DNA of 17,881 nucleotides from Planctomycetota bacterium (GTDB taxonomy: Bacteria; Planctomycetota; Phycisphaerae; Sedimentisphaerales; Anaerohalosphaeraceae), in NCBI GenBank assembly GCA_019456245.1, contig VRUF01000019.1, positions 4,566 to 22,446 on the forward strand, read 5' to 3'. Position 1 is the first letter of the stretch, and every line of letters begins with the position of its first letter. Below, one piece after another: positions 1-6,498 of this stretch. Made by a program: the position numbers and the translations under genes. Under the pieces are notes generated by a model. That model made no database searches. It saw only the letters and a program-made list of their open reading frames with translations, and was not told the DNA's origin.

Positions 1-687
1 ATCTCGCATTTCACCGACGAATATCACATCGGGATCTTCCCGCATCATAGATCGAAGTCCCTCGCTGAAGGTTCCGACATCCCTGCCGACCTCACGCTGA
101 GATATCATCGAATTCTTTTGCGAAAAGAGATATTCGATAGGATCCTCAATCGTTATGATCCGGCACGCACGGTCTCGGTTGATACGCTCTATCAGCGAGG
201 CGATCGTCGTACTCTTACCGGCACCGGTTATCCCTGTAAACAAAACAAGCCCATGCTTAAGCCGGACGATGTGTTCCCACATATCATTAGGAAAGCCGAT
301 CTTCTCCGGTACCGGTATGTCGGTTCCCAGAGCACGGATCGCAGCGACTAGCCCATCGTTGTCATAGAAAGCATTGATCCGGTATTGCAGAGTGCCCAGA
401 CTAAACGAACAGTCCAGCGCATTATCACGCTCAAGCGTCTCGGCCCCCTTTTCGCCAAGCAATGGATATATCAGCACCATCGCCATCTCCTTCGTAACGA
501 TCCCGCCTTTCATACGAACAAGATCGCCGTCGATACGGTAAGCAGGAGCACTGCCCACCTTGATATGAAGATCGGAGACGCGCATCGCGCCGTGTTTTTC
601 AAAATAGGAAAGCATATCGGATATGCTGAGTTTCCCCCCGTCATTGCCCGGATAAACCTTTGTAGTGATAGAATACTTACCGCCCAT
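1..687 (-). CDS. pilT: Type IV pilus retraction ATPase PilT, N-terminal part (cut by window edge)
   Basis: The minus strand encodes 229 residues with no stop before base 1, so the C-terminus lies outside the window. PilT-type hexameric ATPases sit at the cytoplasmic base of the type IV pilus and drive pilus retraction. What is seen: an N-terminal domain with VSDLHIKVGSAPAYRIDGDL (the PilT/GspE N2 signature), a Walker A GITGAGKST near residue 152-160, the Asp-box ITIEDPIEYLF, and a Walker B region ending DVIFVGEMRD at the very edge. GEMRD is typical of PilT rather than of PilB or GspE. The start ATG at 685-687 is preceded by AAGGATTTGCT, an acceptable ribosome binding site, and by a good promoter. 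The gene diverges from ggt. A PilU paralogue cannot be excluded because the end is missing. Confidence 0.93.
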   Translation of the reverse strand, partial: MGGKYSITTKVYPGNDGGKLSISDMLSYFEKHGAMRVSDLHIKVGSAPAYRIDGDLVRMKGGIVTKEMAMVLIYPLLGEKGAETLERDNALDCSFSLGTLQYRINAFYDNDGLVAAIRALGTDIPVPEKIGFPNDMWEHIVRLKHGLVLFTGITGAGKSTTIASLIERINRDRACRIITIEDPIEYLFSQKNSMISQREVGRDVGTFSEGLRSMMREDPDVIFVGEMRD

Positions 688-720
688 AGCAAATCCTTAA
701 AAAAAGATTGTAATAGAATC

Positions 721-749
721 ATTATACACTAAAACAACACATACTGCAA
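721..749 (-). promoter_or_regulatory. Promoter of pilT
   Basis: On the minus strand a -35 TTGCAG (744-749) and a consensus -10 TATAAT (721-726) are separated by exactly 17 bases. The predicted transcript starts about 25-30 bases before the pilT ATG. Inferred from sequence only. Confidence 0.7.
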
Positions 750-814
750 AATAATTACCCCGAATTTCCCGCCGGAACCTCAAAAATGCAAAATTGCAAC
801 AGGAATATATTTTC

Positions 815-844
815 TTGACTCTGTGACAGGCTTTTTGGTAGAAT
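815..844 (+). promoter_or_regulatory. Promoter of the gamma-glutamyltransferase gene
   Basis: TTGACT (815-820) and TAGAAT (839-844) with an 18-base spacer form a sigma70-like promoter about 60 bases before the ATG at 907. A small inverted repeat TGCAA-aa-TTGCA (787-798) lies upstream, between this promoter and that of pilT, and could be an operator; that part is speculative. Confidence 0.65.
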
Positions 845-906
845 TGTCGATGCCTTAAGGAGTAAAATGTTTTTTGTAAAAGTTTAAATTGGAAAGGTAG
901 TTTATC

Positions 907-2589
907 ATGGCTATTGGATCATCGTTGACAAAAAAAGTAGTACTTCGTTTGTTCTGCCTGGCGTGCTTTGTAGTCTTGATCGTCCAGGTGAATTCACATG
1001 CGGCCGGGATCGGGTGGAAAGCGGCTGGGAAAAACGGCGCTGTTGCCGCCGGCGGAGAAGAGTCGGTCGCGGCGGGTATTTCCATCCTTGAGCAGGGAGG
1101 CAATGCAGCCGATGCAGCGGCGGCGACACTGTTGGCGCTGAGCATAACAGATTATGGCAGGTTTGCCATCGGTGCCGAGGTGCCGTTTATTATCTACGAT
1201 GCCAAGAAGAGGGAGGTAAAAGTCCTGTGCGGCATGGGCGGGGCACCGCTCGATGCTGAGGCAATGGACTGGTATTACAAGAACACGATCCCGGCAAAAG
1301 GCGGCATAAAAGCGGTTCCGGTTCCGAGCGCCGTGAGCCTGATTATGGCCGCCCTGAAGTTATACGGAACCATGAGTTTCGAGCAGGCAGTGGCGCCGTC
1401 ACTTTCGCTGCTTGATGCCGGAGGTAAGGACTGGTATCCTAACCTGGCGAAGACTTTTCGCAGGCTCATCGAGACCGAAAAGAAAACGCCCGGCTCACGA
1501 GAACAAAAACTCCAGGCCGCCCGAGACCGTTTCTATAAAGGGGACATCGCCGACGAACTTGTAGACTTCTATACAGCCAGCGGCGGCTTTCTTCGCAAGG
1601 CTGACCTGGCCGCCCATGTTACGCGCGTCGAAGACCCCGTCACGATAGAGTACAGGGGCTACACCGTCTGCAAATGCGATACGTGGACTCAGGGGCCCTA
1701 CCTGTGTCAGACGCTGCGCATTCTGGAGGGATTCGACCTCGCCAAAATGGGGCATCTGTCGGCCGATTACATCCATACGCTGACTGAAGCACTGAAGCTG
1801 GGCTTTGCAGACCGTGACGAATACTACGGGGACCCGCTCTTTGCGAAGGTTCCGATGAAGGCGCTCCTTTCAGACAAGTATACAAGCCTTCGCCGCAGCC
1901 TGATCGACATGAGCAAGGCCTCGGCCGAAATCCGGCCCGGCGACCCGGTCAACATGAAGGCACTGAAAGGTCCGGGCATTTATCGCCCCGGGCCCGGCGG
2001 AACCACAACATGCGTCGTTGCGGACCGCTGGGGAAATCTCGTGGCGGCCACGCCCAGCGCCAACAGACCATACGCAATCTGTCAGGAACTGGGAGTTGCA
2101 CACGGCAACAGGCTTAGAAGCTTGAACACCACGCCCGGACACCCCAACCGTATTGAACCGGGCAAACGCCCCCGCATCACGCTGACTCCAACAATAGTGC
2201 TCAAGGAGGGCAAGGGAGTTATCGCAATCAGTGTCGCCGGCGGCGATCTTCAGGACCAGACCACGCTGAACTGCCTTCTCAACCATATTGAATTCGGCAT
2301 GATGCCAGAAGACGCGGTCACTGCCGCGCGTTTCTGCACGTCCCACCGTCAGGGAAGCTTCAAACCCAATCCCGAGCGTGAAAAAACATTGGGCACACTG
2401 GCAAGCCTTAAACTGGAGGACCGTCTCAAAAACGGAGTCAAAGAGGACCTTGCAAAGCGCGGACACAAGATAACCACCACCACGCGAGCTATCGCCCATC
2501 CCGTGATGATTTATGTCGATCCGGATACCGGGATAATCCACGCTGCCGGGGATCCCAGGACCAAACGCCATGCTGCAGCCCTTGAGTAA
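907..2589 (+). CDS. ggt: Secreted gamma-glutamyltransferase family protein
   Basis: A 560-residue Ntn-hydrolase of the gamma-glutamyltranspeptidase family, which cleaves gamma-glutamyl amides such as glutathione, usually outside the cytoplasm, after self-cleavage into two subunits. Residues 1-32 look like a signal peptide (KK, then the hydrophobic stretch LFCLACFVVLIVQV, then SHAAG). The N-terminal family block appears as LEQGGNAADAAAATLLAL. The autoprocessing site is GGTTTCVVADRWGN, with Thr366 aligning to the catalytic Thr of TTHxSVVDxxGN. The two adjacent glycines of the oxyanion region are kept (VAGG). The SerSer of the PLSSM motif is replaced (PRITLTPTIV), and the GGGG segment after the first block is absent, so the substrate may not be glutathione. 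ATG 907 is preceded by GGAAAGG. Monocistronic behind its own promoter. Confidence 0.88.
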   Translation: MAIGSSLTKKVVLRLFCLACFVVLIVQVNSHAAGIGWKAAGKNGAVAAGGEESVAAGISILEQGGNAADAAAATLLALSITDYGRFAIGAEVPFIIYDAKKREVKVLCGMGGAPLDAEAMDWYYKNTIPAKGGIKAVPVPSAVSLIMAALKLYGTMSFEQAVAPSLSLLDAGGKDWYPNLAKTFRRLIETEKKTPGSREQKLQAARDRFYKGDIADELVDFYTASGGFLRKADLAAHVTRVEDPVTIEYRGYTVCKCDTWTQGPYLCQTLRILEGFDLAKMGHLSADYIHTLTEALKLGFADRDEYYGDPLFAKVPMKALLSDKYTSLRRSLIDMSKASAEIRPGDPVNMKALKGPGIYRPGPGGTTTCVVADRWGNLVAATPSANRPYAICQELGVAHGNRLRSLNTTPGHPNRIEPGKRPRITLTPTIVLKEGKGVIAISVAGGDLQDQTTLNCLLNHIEFGMMPEDAVTAARFCTSHRQGSFKPNPEREKTLGTLASLKLEDRLKNGVKEDLAKRGHKITTTTRAIAHPVMIYVDPDTGIIHAAGDPRTKRHAAALE

Positions 2590-2643
2590 CGTATTACGAA
2601 TTACGGAACATGAATTAAAAATGTTCCGAAGCGCAATAAAAAA

Positions 2644-2673
2644 GCCCGGAATTTTTTCAGGGTTTTTTCGGGC
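2644..2673 (-). terminator. Rho-independent terminator of the cold-shock gene
   Basis: GCCCG (2644-2648) pairs with CGGGC (2669-2673), with further A-T pairing inside and one bulged G. On the minus strand the stem is followed by a six-T run (2638-2643). It lies directly downstream of the csp stop and may also stop ggt transcripts coming from the other side. Confidence 0.75.
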
Positions 2674-2683
2674 GTTGCTTTTG

Positions 2684-2887
2684 CTAGACGGGCTTCACTT
2701 CAATTGCCTGCGGTCCTTTAGGACCTTCGCCCTCTTCATACTCGACCTTTTGGCCGTCATCGAGGCTGCGAAAACCTTCACTGACGATACTGGACTGGTG
2801 AACGAAAAGATCGTCCCCACCTTCGTCAGGAGTGATAAACCCAAACCCTTTTGTCGCGTTAAACCATTTTACTGTGCCTGTACTCAC
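2684..2887 (-). CDS. Cold-shock domain protein (CspA family)
   Basis: A 67-residue single cold-shock domain that binds single-stranded RNA or DNA and acts as an RNA chaperone. RNP1 is seen as KGFGFI (residues 13-18) and RNP2 as DLFVHQ (residues 26-31); the protein begins STGTVKWFNATKGFGFITP and ends with the typical GPKGPQAIEV strand. I choose the GTG at 2885-2887 because AAGGAG lies 7 bases upstream; a longer reading from an ATG at 2917 adds MPSLGGRSKK, has no better ribosome binding site and would run through that Shine-Dalgarno sequence. The gene is single and ends at a clear terminator. Which Csp paralogue it is cannot be told. Confidence 0.95.
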   Translation of the reverse strand: MSTGTVKWFNATKGFGFITPDEGGDDLFVHQSSIVSEGFRSLDDGQKVEYEEGEGPKGPQAIEVKPV

Positions 2888-3248
2888 TTTTTTGCTCCTT
2901 CCGCCTAAAGACGGCAACGTTACTCTCCTTCCATTTGATATATTAAGAACCAGACCAGGAAGGACATGGAAAGGCCTTATTTTTCACAAAAATTCAAGCA
3001 CGAAACAAGTGCGATGTTAATGGCATTTCGACATTAGTGCCATATTCTAGCCAAAAATAGTAGCGAAAAAATAAAAAAAACTCATCTGAGCCCTATAATA
3101 TGCCAGCCCATGAATCCTAAAATAAAGTAAGTTAAATTTTTTTCAAATTTCCACCCACAGCCCCTATTTTCCCTATACTTCCTAAGTTAACATTGCCGAT
3201 AAGTGTTTTATGGCAAATAAGTTTACTAGTTTAACGGAGAACGGAATC
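2888..3248. promoter_or_regulatory. Divergent intergenic region: csp leader and PilZ upstream region
   Basis: This 361-base AT-rich stretch holds no protein I can support. A possible csp -10 (minus strand TAGAAT, 3044-3049) has only a poor -35. Just downstream, an inverted repeat ATGGCA (3020-3025) / TGCCAT (3038-3043) would sit at the start of the transcript, as operator or 5' hairpin. A leader of about 150 bases would fit the long 5' UTRs known for cold-shock genes. Rightward, TATACT (3174-3179) could serve the PilZ gene, but I find no matching -35. Confidence 0.35.
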
Positions 3249-3566
3249 ATGGAAACTGTTGTAGTCGAACAAAGGAATGATACTCGATCTGATCTTGTAT
3301 GGCCGATAAGTGTATGGCTCCCAGAGGCAAGCAGATTCTTCAATGGAAGAAGTATCAACATAAGCAAGGGTGGGGCATATATTACCCTTCCAATGACAGT
3401 TCCAATAAGGGCAGGTCATGAAATTGAAGTAAATTTCCCCAGAACAACAGCTCTGGCAAAAGAAAAGGGCAAATACGCCAGGATTAAAAGCGGCAAGGTC
3501 CTCCGGGTCGACAGGGCAAGCATAATGGATGATGCAACCATAGCCATCGCGATTCAGTTTGTCTAA
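3249..3566 (+). CDS. Stand-alone PilZ domain protein (c-di-GMP receptor)
   Basis: A 105-residue protein consisting of one PilZ domain. PilZ domains bind cyclic di-GMP through an RxxxR motif and a D/NxSxxG motif; here they are RNDTR (residues 9-13) and NISKGG (residues 37-42), at the usual spacing. The rest is beta-rich with no membrane segment or second domain, so it probably acts as an adaptor on a partner protein. The ATG at 3249 is chosen because GGAG lies 9 bases upstream (3236-3239); the longer reading from 3210 has no ribosome binding site and adds residues with no family match. The link with pilT about 2.5 kb away is only suggestive. Confidence 0.88.
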   Translation: METVVVEQRNDTRSDLVWPISVWLPEASRFFNGRSINISKGGAYITLPMTVPIRAGHEIEVNFPRTTALAKEKGKYARIKSGKVLRVDRASIMDDATIAIAIQFV

Positions 3567-3702
3567 ACGACATACACCTTATGGCTTTTTTAAAATTTCG
3601 CGGTTTTGTTTGTTAAGGTCAGCTTGTTTGTCGACGATACATTTTTGCTTGTTGGTTGCAATACACTTTTTGGGGTAGTTTGTTTTTTTGGGGGCTTTTA
3701 GG

Positions 3703-4527
3703 ATGGGCGAGTGGATTAGCAGTTTTTTTTCAAATCTTGGTACTTATGGTATGCGGATATTTTCTGCAGCTTTGATAGCAGTCATAGGCTGGTGGGTAGC
3801 GAGGTTTTTGTCGCGTCTTTTGGGTAACACGCTTGTGAAAGGCAAGGTCGACAATACGCTTGCGAACTTTTGCAAAAACCTTTGCTATGTGATCCTTCTC
3901 ATATTTGTAGCAATAGCGGCACTTAACAAGCTTGGGGTCGAGACGACGTCGCTTGCCGTTGTGATCGGTGCAATCGCTCTTGCGATAGGTTTTGCATTGC
4001 AGGGTGCGCTGGCGAATTTTGCGGCTGGGATCATGCTAATAATGTTCAAGCCGTTTAGAGCCGGTGATTTTGTCGAGATCGCCGGTAACAAGGGGACGCT
4101 GGTTGAGATACAGCTTTTTAATACGATTCTTAACTCGCCCGATAACGTGCGTATTATAATTCCGAACGGGCAAGTGACCGGTAATAATATTATGAACTAT
4201 ACGGTCAACGGGATACTTCGGATCGATCTTCTGGTTCGGATATCGTATGAGGACGAACTTAAGAAGGCTAAGGAAATTATCGATCATGTTTTAACCGCGA
4301 ATGAAAATGTACTTGGCGATCCGAAGCCTTCTGTTACAGTATGCGAGCTTGGAGAAAACAGTGTCAACCTTGCGGTTCGTCCGTGGGTTAATTCAGAGGA
4401 TTACTGGCAGGTGTATTACGAAATTACCGAGCAGATCAAACTTGATCTGGAAGATAACGATATATCGATCCCTTATCCGCATCGCCAGATTCAGACTATG
4501 CAGGAACACACACACGCAGTGCATTGA
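3703..4527 (+). CDS. mscS: Small-conductance mechanosensitive channel, MscS family
   Basis: A 274-residue inner-membrane channel of the size of E. coli MscS (286 aa), which opens under membrane tension and releases solutes on hypo-osmotic shock. Three membrane segments are visible (about residues 15-38, 58-78 and 85-115). The pore helix has the Gly/Ala-rich pattern AIGFALQGALANFAAG, followed by FKPFRAGDFVEIAG and the cytoplasmic beta-domain with IIIPNGQVTGNNIMNYT, all MscS hallmarks. The ATG at 3703 is taken as start, with GGGGG 8 bases upstream; an in-frame TTG at 3688 would add only five residues. It is separated from folD by two hairpins and is probably its own unit. No extra N-terminal domain, so it is the short MscS type. 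Confidence 0.94.
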   Translation: MGEWISSFFSNLGTYGMRIFSAALIAVIGWWVARFLSRLLGNTLVKGKVDNTLANFCKNLCYVILLIFVAIAALNKLGVETTSLAVVIGAIALAIGFALQGALANFAAGIMLIMFKPFRAGDFVEIAGNKGTLVEIQLFNTILNSPDNVRIIIPNGQVTGNNIMNYTVNGILRIDLLVRISYEDELKKAKEIIDHVLTANENVLGDPKPSVTVCELGENSVNLAVRPWVNSEDYWQVYYEITEQIKLDLEDNDISIPYPHRQIQTMQEHTHAVH

Positions 4528-4554
4528 TATGTGGTCACTATAGAAACTGGGGGG

Positions 4555-4583
4555 ATCGCAAGATGTCTTGGGGCACTTGCGAT
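4555..4583 (+). other. Intergenic hairpin 1 upstream of folD
   Basis: ATCGCAAG (4555-4562) and CTTGCGAT (4576-4583) form a perfect 8-bp stem with a 13-base loop. Together with the next hairpin it makes a tandem structure between mscS and folD. No T-run follows. Confidence 0.6.
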
Positions 4584-4591
4584 TTGGAGGC

Positions 4592-4616
4592 GAAGGCCGG
4601 CATAATGCCGGCCTTC
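4592..4616. terminator. Intergenic hairpin 2 (possible mscS terminator)
   Basis: GAAGGCCGGCA (4592-4602) pairs perfectly with TGCCGGCCTTC (4606-4616) around a 3-base loop, an 11-bp GC-rich stem. It lies after mscS and before folD and would be very stable in RNA. There is no T-run on either side, so it is either a terminator of an unusual type, a transcript-end stabiliser or part of a folD leader. Confidence 0.5.
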
Positions 4617-4761
4617 ATTATGCGCGGTCGTGGGTTGTAATTGAGTTTATTTTGATATTGGGAAGAAAATGTTGGCATTGGGGCGTTTATTTGTTATTAT
4701 ACGCTGGTTGTGTGGAGGGTGCCTGAGGGGTTTGTTAATTTTAATTTCTGGAGTATTTATT

Positions 4762-5652
4762 ATGGCAGCTACGATAATTGACGGTAAGCAGGTTGCAGCG
4801 GATATGCGGGCTGAGCTTAAGGATAAGGTTGCAAAGTTGAAGGAAGAGGGTATCGTTCCCGGGCTGGCGGTTGTGCTGGTTGGGGATGATCCGGCTTCGC
4901 GGTCCTATGTTACCGCAAAAGAGCGGGCTTGTGAGGAGCTTGGGATATTTTCGGATGATAACCGTTTGGCTGAGGATACTTCGCAGGAAGATCTTATGGC
5001 GCTTGTGGATAAGCTGAATAACGATGCGAAGATTAACGGGATACTTGTGCAGCTTCCATTGCCGAAACATCTTAACGAAAGTGAGGTTTTGCTTGCGATC
5101 GATCCTAATAAGGACGTGGATGGGTTTCACCCGATAAATGTCGGCAAGATGGTTGTGGGCGAAGATGCGTTTTTGCCTTGTACGCCGCATGGGATAATCC
5201 ATCTGCTCAAGAGGAGCGGTGTCGAGCTTTCAGGTGCGGAGGTCGTTGTTGTCGGCCGCAGTAATATCGTCGGCAAGCCCATCGCGAATATGCTGATCCA
5301 GAAGAACGATATGGGTAATGCTACTGTTACGGTTTGTCATACTCGGACGAAGGATCTTGCATCGCATACGAAGCGGGCCGATATAATTATTGCAGCTGCC
5401 GGCCGTCCGAATACCGTCACTGCCGATATGGTCAAAGACGGCGTTGTTGTGATCGATGTCGGTGTCAACCGTGTTGAGGACGCGACGAAAAAGAAGGGTT
5501 ACCGGCTTGTCGGTGACGTGGATTTTGAGGGGGTTAAGGAAAAGGCAAGTTTGATCACGCCGGTTCCGGGCGGAGTAGGGCCGATGACGATCACGATGCT
5601 GCTTTATAATACGGTTGAGTCAGCAGAAAAGGCGGCAAAGAGTAAGACTTAG
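4762..5652 (+). CDS. folD: Bifunctional methylene-THF dehydrogenase / methenyl-THF cyclohydrolase FolD
   Basis: A 296-residue cytoplasmic enzyme interconverting 5,10-methylene-THF, 5,10-methenyl-THF and 10-formyl-THF with NAD(P). Catalytic positions match E. coli FolD: Lys53 in SYVTAKERA (K54), Gln97 in ILVQLPLP (Q98), Asp120 in KDVDGFHPINVGK (D121). PCTPHG, the Rossmann segment VVVGRSNIVGKP and the C-terminal ITPVPGGVGPMT are all present, so it should be active in both reactions. The ATG at 4762 has TGGAG 8 bases upstream and starts the family-typical sequence MAATIIDGKQVA; an in-frame ATG at 4669 would add 31 hydrophobic residues not found in the family. It converges with the MetF-fusion unit, which uses the same folate pool. 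Confidence 0.97.
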   Translation: MAATIIDGKQVAADMRAELKDKVAKLKEEGIVPGLAVVLVGDDPASRSYVTAKERACEELGIFSDDNRLAEDTSQEDLMALVDKLNNDAKINGILVQLPLPKHLNESEVLLAIDPNKDVDGFHPINVGKMVVGEDAFLPCTPHGIIHLLKRSGVELSGAEVVVVGRSNIVGKPIANMLIQKNDMGNATVTVCHTRTKDLASHTKRADIIIAAAGRPNTVTADMVKDGVVVIDVGVNRVEDATKKKGYRLVGDVDFEGVKEKASLITPVPGGVGPMTITMLLYNTVESAEKAAKSKT

Positions 5653-5681
5653 GAGCCGGTGTTGGAGTAAATCCGAAAAAT

Positions 5682-5858
5682 TTATTTGCCCTCGGCAATT
5701 TTTAATGCTTCTTTTGCAGGAACGCGGCATGCCTTGCCGTCACGATTGATGATGGCATACTGGCCAAGTAATGCTTTTTTCTGGAGTTCCTCCCGAACAG
5801 CTTCCTTAAGGCATTCCAAGCCGATAAGCGTCATATCATGAGTTTCTTTTGTAGTCAT
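5682..5858 (-). CDS. Small protein of unknown function (58 aa)
   Basis: Encodes MTTKETHDMTLIGLECLKEA and then a stretch ending VPAKEALKIAEGK. I do not recognise a named family. An N-terminal amphipathic helix (TLIGLECLKEAVREELQKKALL) is followed by a short beta-like segment QYAIINRDGKACRVPA and a final helix. This helix plus 'dot-xxRDGKxxRxPxxE' layout resembles small proteins I have seen in Planctomycetota, sometimes next to toxin-antitoxin-like genes; that is recollection, not a search. The ATG at 5856-5858 has AGGTG 6 bases upstream. It is the last gene of the leftward unit headed by the MetF fusion, and ends 29 bases from the folD stop. Confidence 0.6.
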   Translation of the reverse strand: MTTKETHDMTLIGLECLKEAVREELQKKALLGQYAIINRDGKACRVPAKEALKIAEGK

Positions 5859-5913
5859 CTGCGCACCTTATGATTTGATCAAGATCGAAGCTATATCTTA
5901 TTTCATATGTCAT
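5836..5913 (-). CDS. Possible 25-residue leader peptide or gene remnant
   Basis: An ATG at 5911-5913 with GAGG about 8 bases upstream opens a 25-codon frame, MTYEIRYSFDLDQIIRCADD then five more residues. Its end overlaps the start of the 58-aa gene by 23 bases in another frame, an arrangement that would allow translational coupling. No family is recognised and the peptide is too short for a firm call; it may be a chance frame. Confidence 0.25.
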   Translation of the reverse strand: MTYEIRYSFDLDQIIRCADDYKRNS

Positions 5914-5935
5914 ATTCGTAACCTCACATACCTTG

Positions 5936-6340
5936 TTAATTTCCCCCGTACTTCTTATTTATACTATAATTAACCAGTCGCGAATAAAACCATAATTTCC
6001 TTTTTCTGTCCCACTCGAAAAACTCACAAATTTCCTCCTTGGTTAATTTACTATAAAGCATATGTATTTGCATAACTGTAATCATTAATCGTATTAATAC
6101 ATACCCAATCCACCCACTAAAAGTAAAAATCAATGTATATATTAATATTAAACAAGTAGCCCAAATGAGCTCGGAAACATTTTCGGCAACTGAGTACAAC
6201 TCCGATATTTCTTGTAGAGACCCCCAAAACACGCCAGAAAATATGAAACATACAGTAACAATTATAATATAAAATACGCCAGCAGCTAACATAAATGCTG
6301 TGCATCTCATTTTAAGCTTAAGTCGTTCGTTATATTCCAT
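5936..6340 (-). CDS. Hypothetical two-helix membrane protein (134 aa)
   Basis: No family recognised. Two hydrophobic segments are evident, about residues 13-36 (FMLAAGVFYIIIVTVCFIFS) and 62-92, joined by an acidic loop (LQEISELYSVAENVSEL); the C-terminal 40 residues are charged and probably cytoplasmic (KLTKEEICEFFEWDRKRKLW). The ATG at 6338-6340 is preceded by AAAGGA with a 6-base spacer. Its start lies inside the end of the 53-aa upstream gene (34-base overlap), which suggests translational coupling. The region is noticeably more AT-rich than the MetF fusion upstream, a possible sign of later acquisition. Confidence 0.6.
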   Translation of the reverse strand: MEYNERLKLKMRCTAFMLAAGVFYIIIVTVCFIFSGVFWGSLQEISELYSVAENVSELIWATCLILIYTLIFTFSGWIGYVLIRLMITVMQIHMLYSKLTKEEICEFFEWDRKRKLWFYSRLVNYSINKKYGGN

Positions 6341-6468
6341 CGCCAGTCCTTTACATAAGAACGTCTCATATCTACGCCCTTCAATGCGATAAAATTAAGT
6401 AGCAGCCGAGTAATAATTCTTGATTCATCAACTGTAGTTGCTATAGGTTTTCCAAGGGCTGAAGTCAT
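6307..6468 (-). CDS. Small protein of unknown function (53 aa) downstream of the MetF fusion
   Basis: A 53-codon frame beginning MTSALGKPIATTVDESRIIT, followed by a hydrophobic patch (RLLLNFIALKG) and a basic, Trp-rich tail (DMRRSYVKDWRWN). The ATG at 6466-6468 has a strong AGGAG 8 bases upstream, the main reason for believing it. It starts 30 bases after the MetF-fusion stop and runs 34 bases into the 134-aa gene in another frame, so the three genes look like one transcript. No family recognised. It may be a coupling peptide or a regulatory small protein; function unknown. Confidence 0.45.
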   Translation of the reverse strand: MTSALGKPIATTVDESRIITRLLLNFIALKGVDMRRSYVKDWRWNITNDLSLK

Positions 6469-6498
6469 AAAAGAAGCTCCTGCCGCTTTTAGTTATTC

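Noticed and set aside
1870..2571. 233-codon minus-strand frame inside ggt
   Set aside because: Lies entirely opposite the ggt coding region, whose motifs and promoter are clear; the antisense protein shows no recognisable domain.
2570..2908. Plus-strand frame of 112 codons over the csp gene
   Set aside because: It is the shadow of the cold-shock protein and its terminator; no ribosome binding site and no family likeness.
4528..4761. Tetrahydrofolate riboswitch before folD
   Set aside because: Two hairpins are present, but I could not match the conserved THF riboswitch bases or its pseudoknot layout.
4669..4761. N-terminal membrane extension of FolD from an ATG at 4669
   Set aside because: The ATG at 4762 has a better ribosome binding site and starts the family-typical sequence; FolD is soluble.
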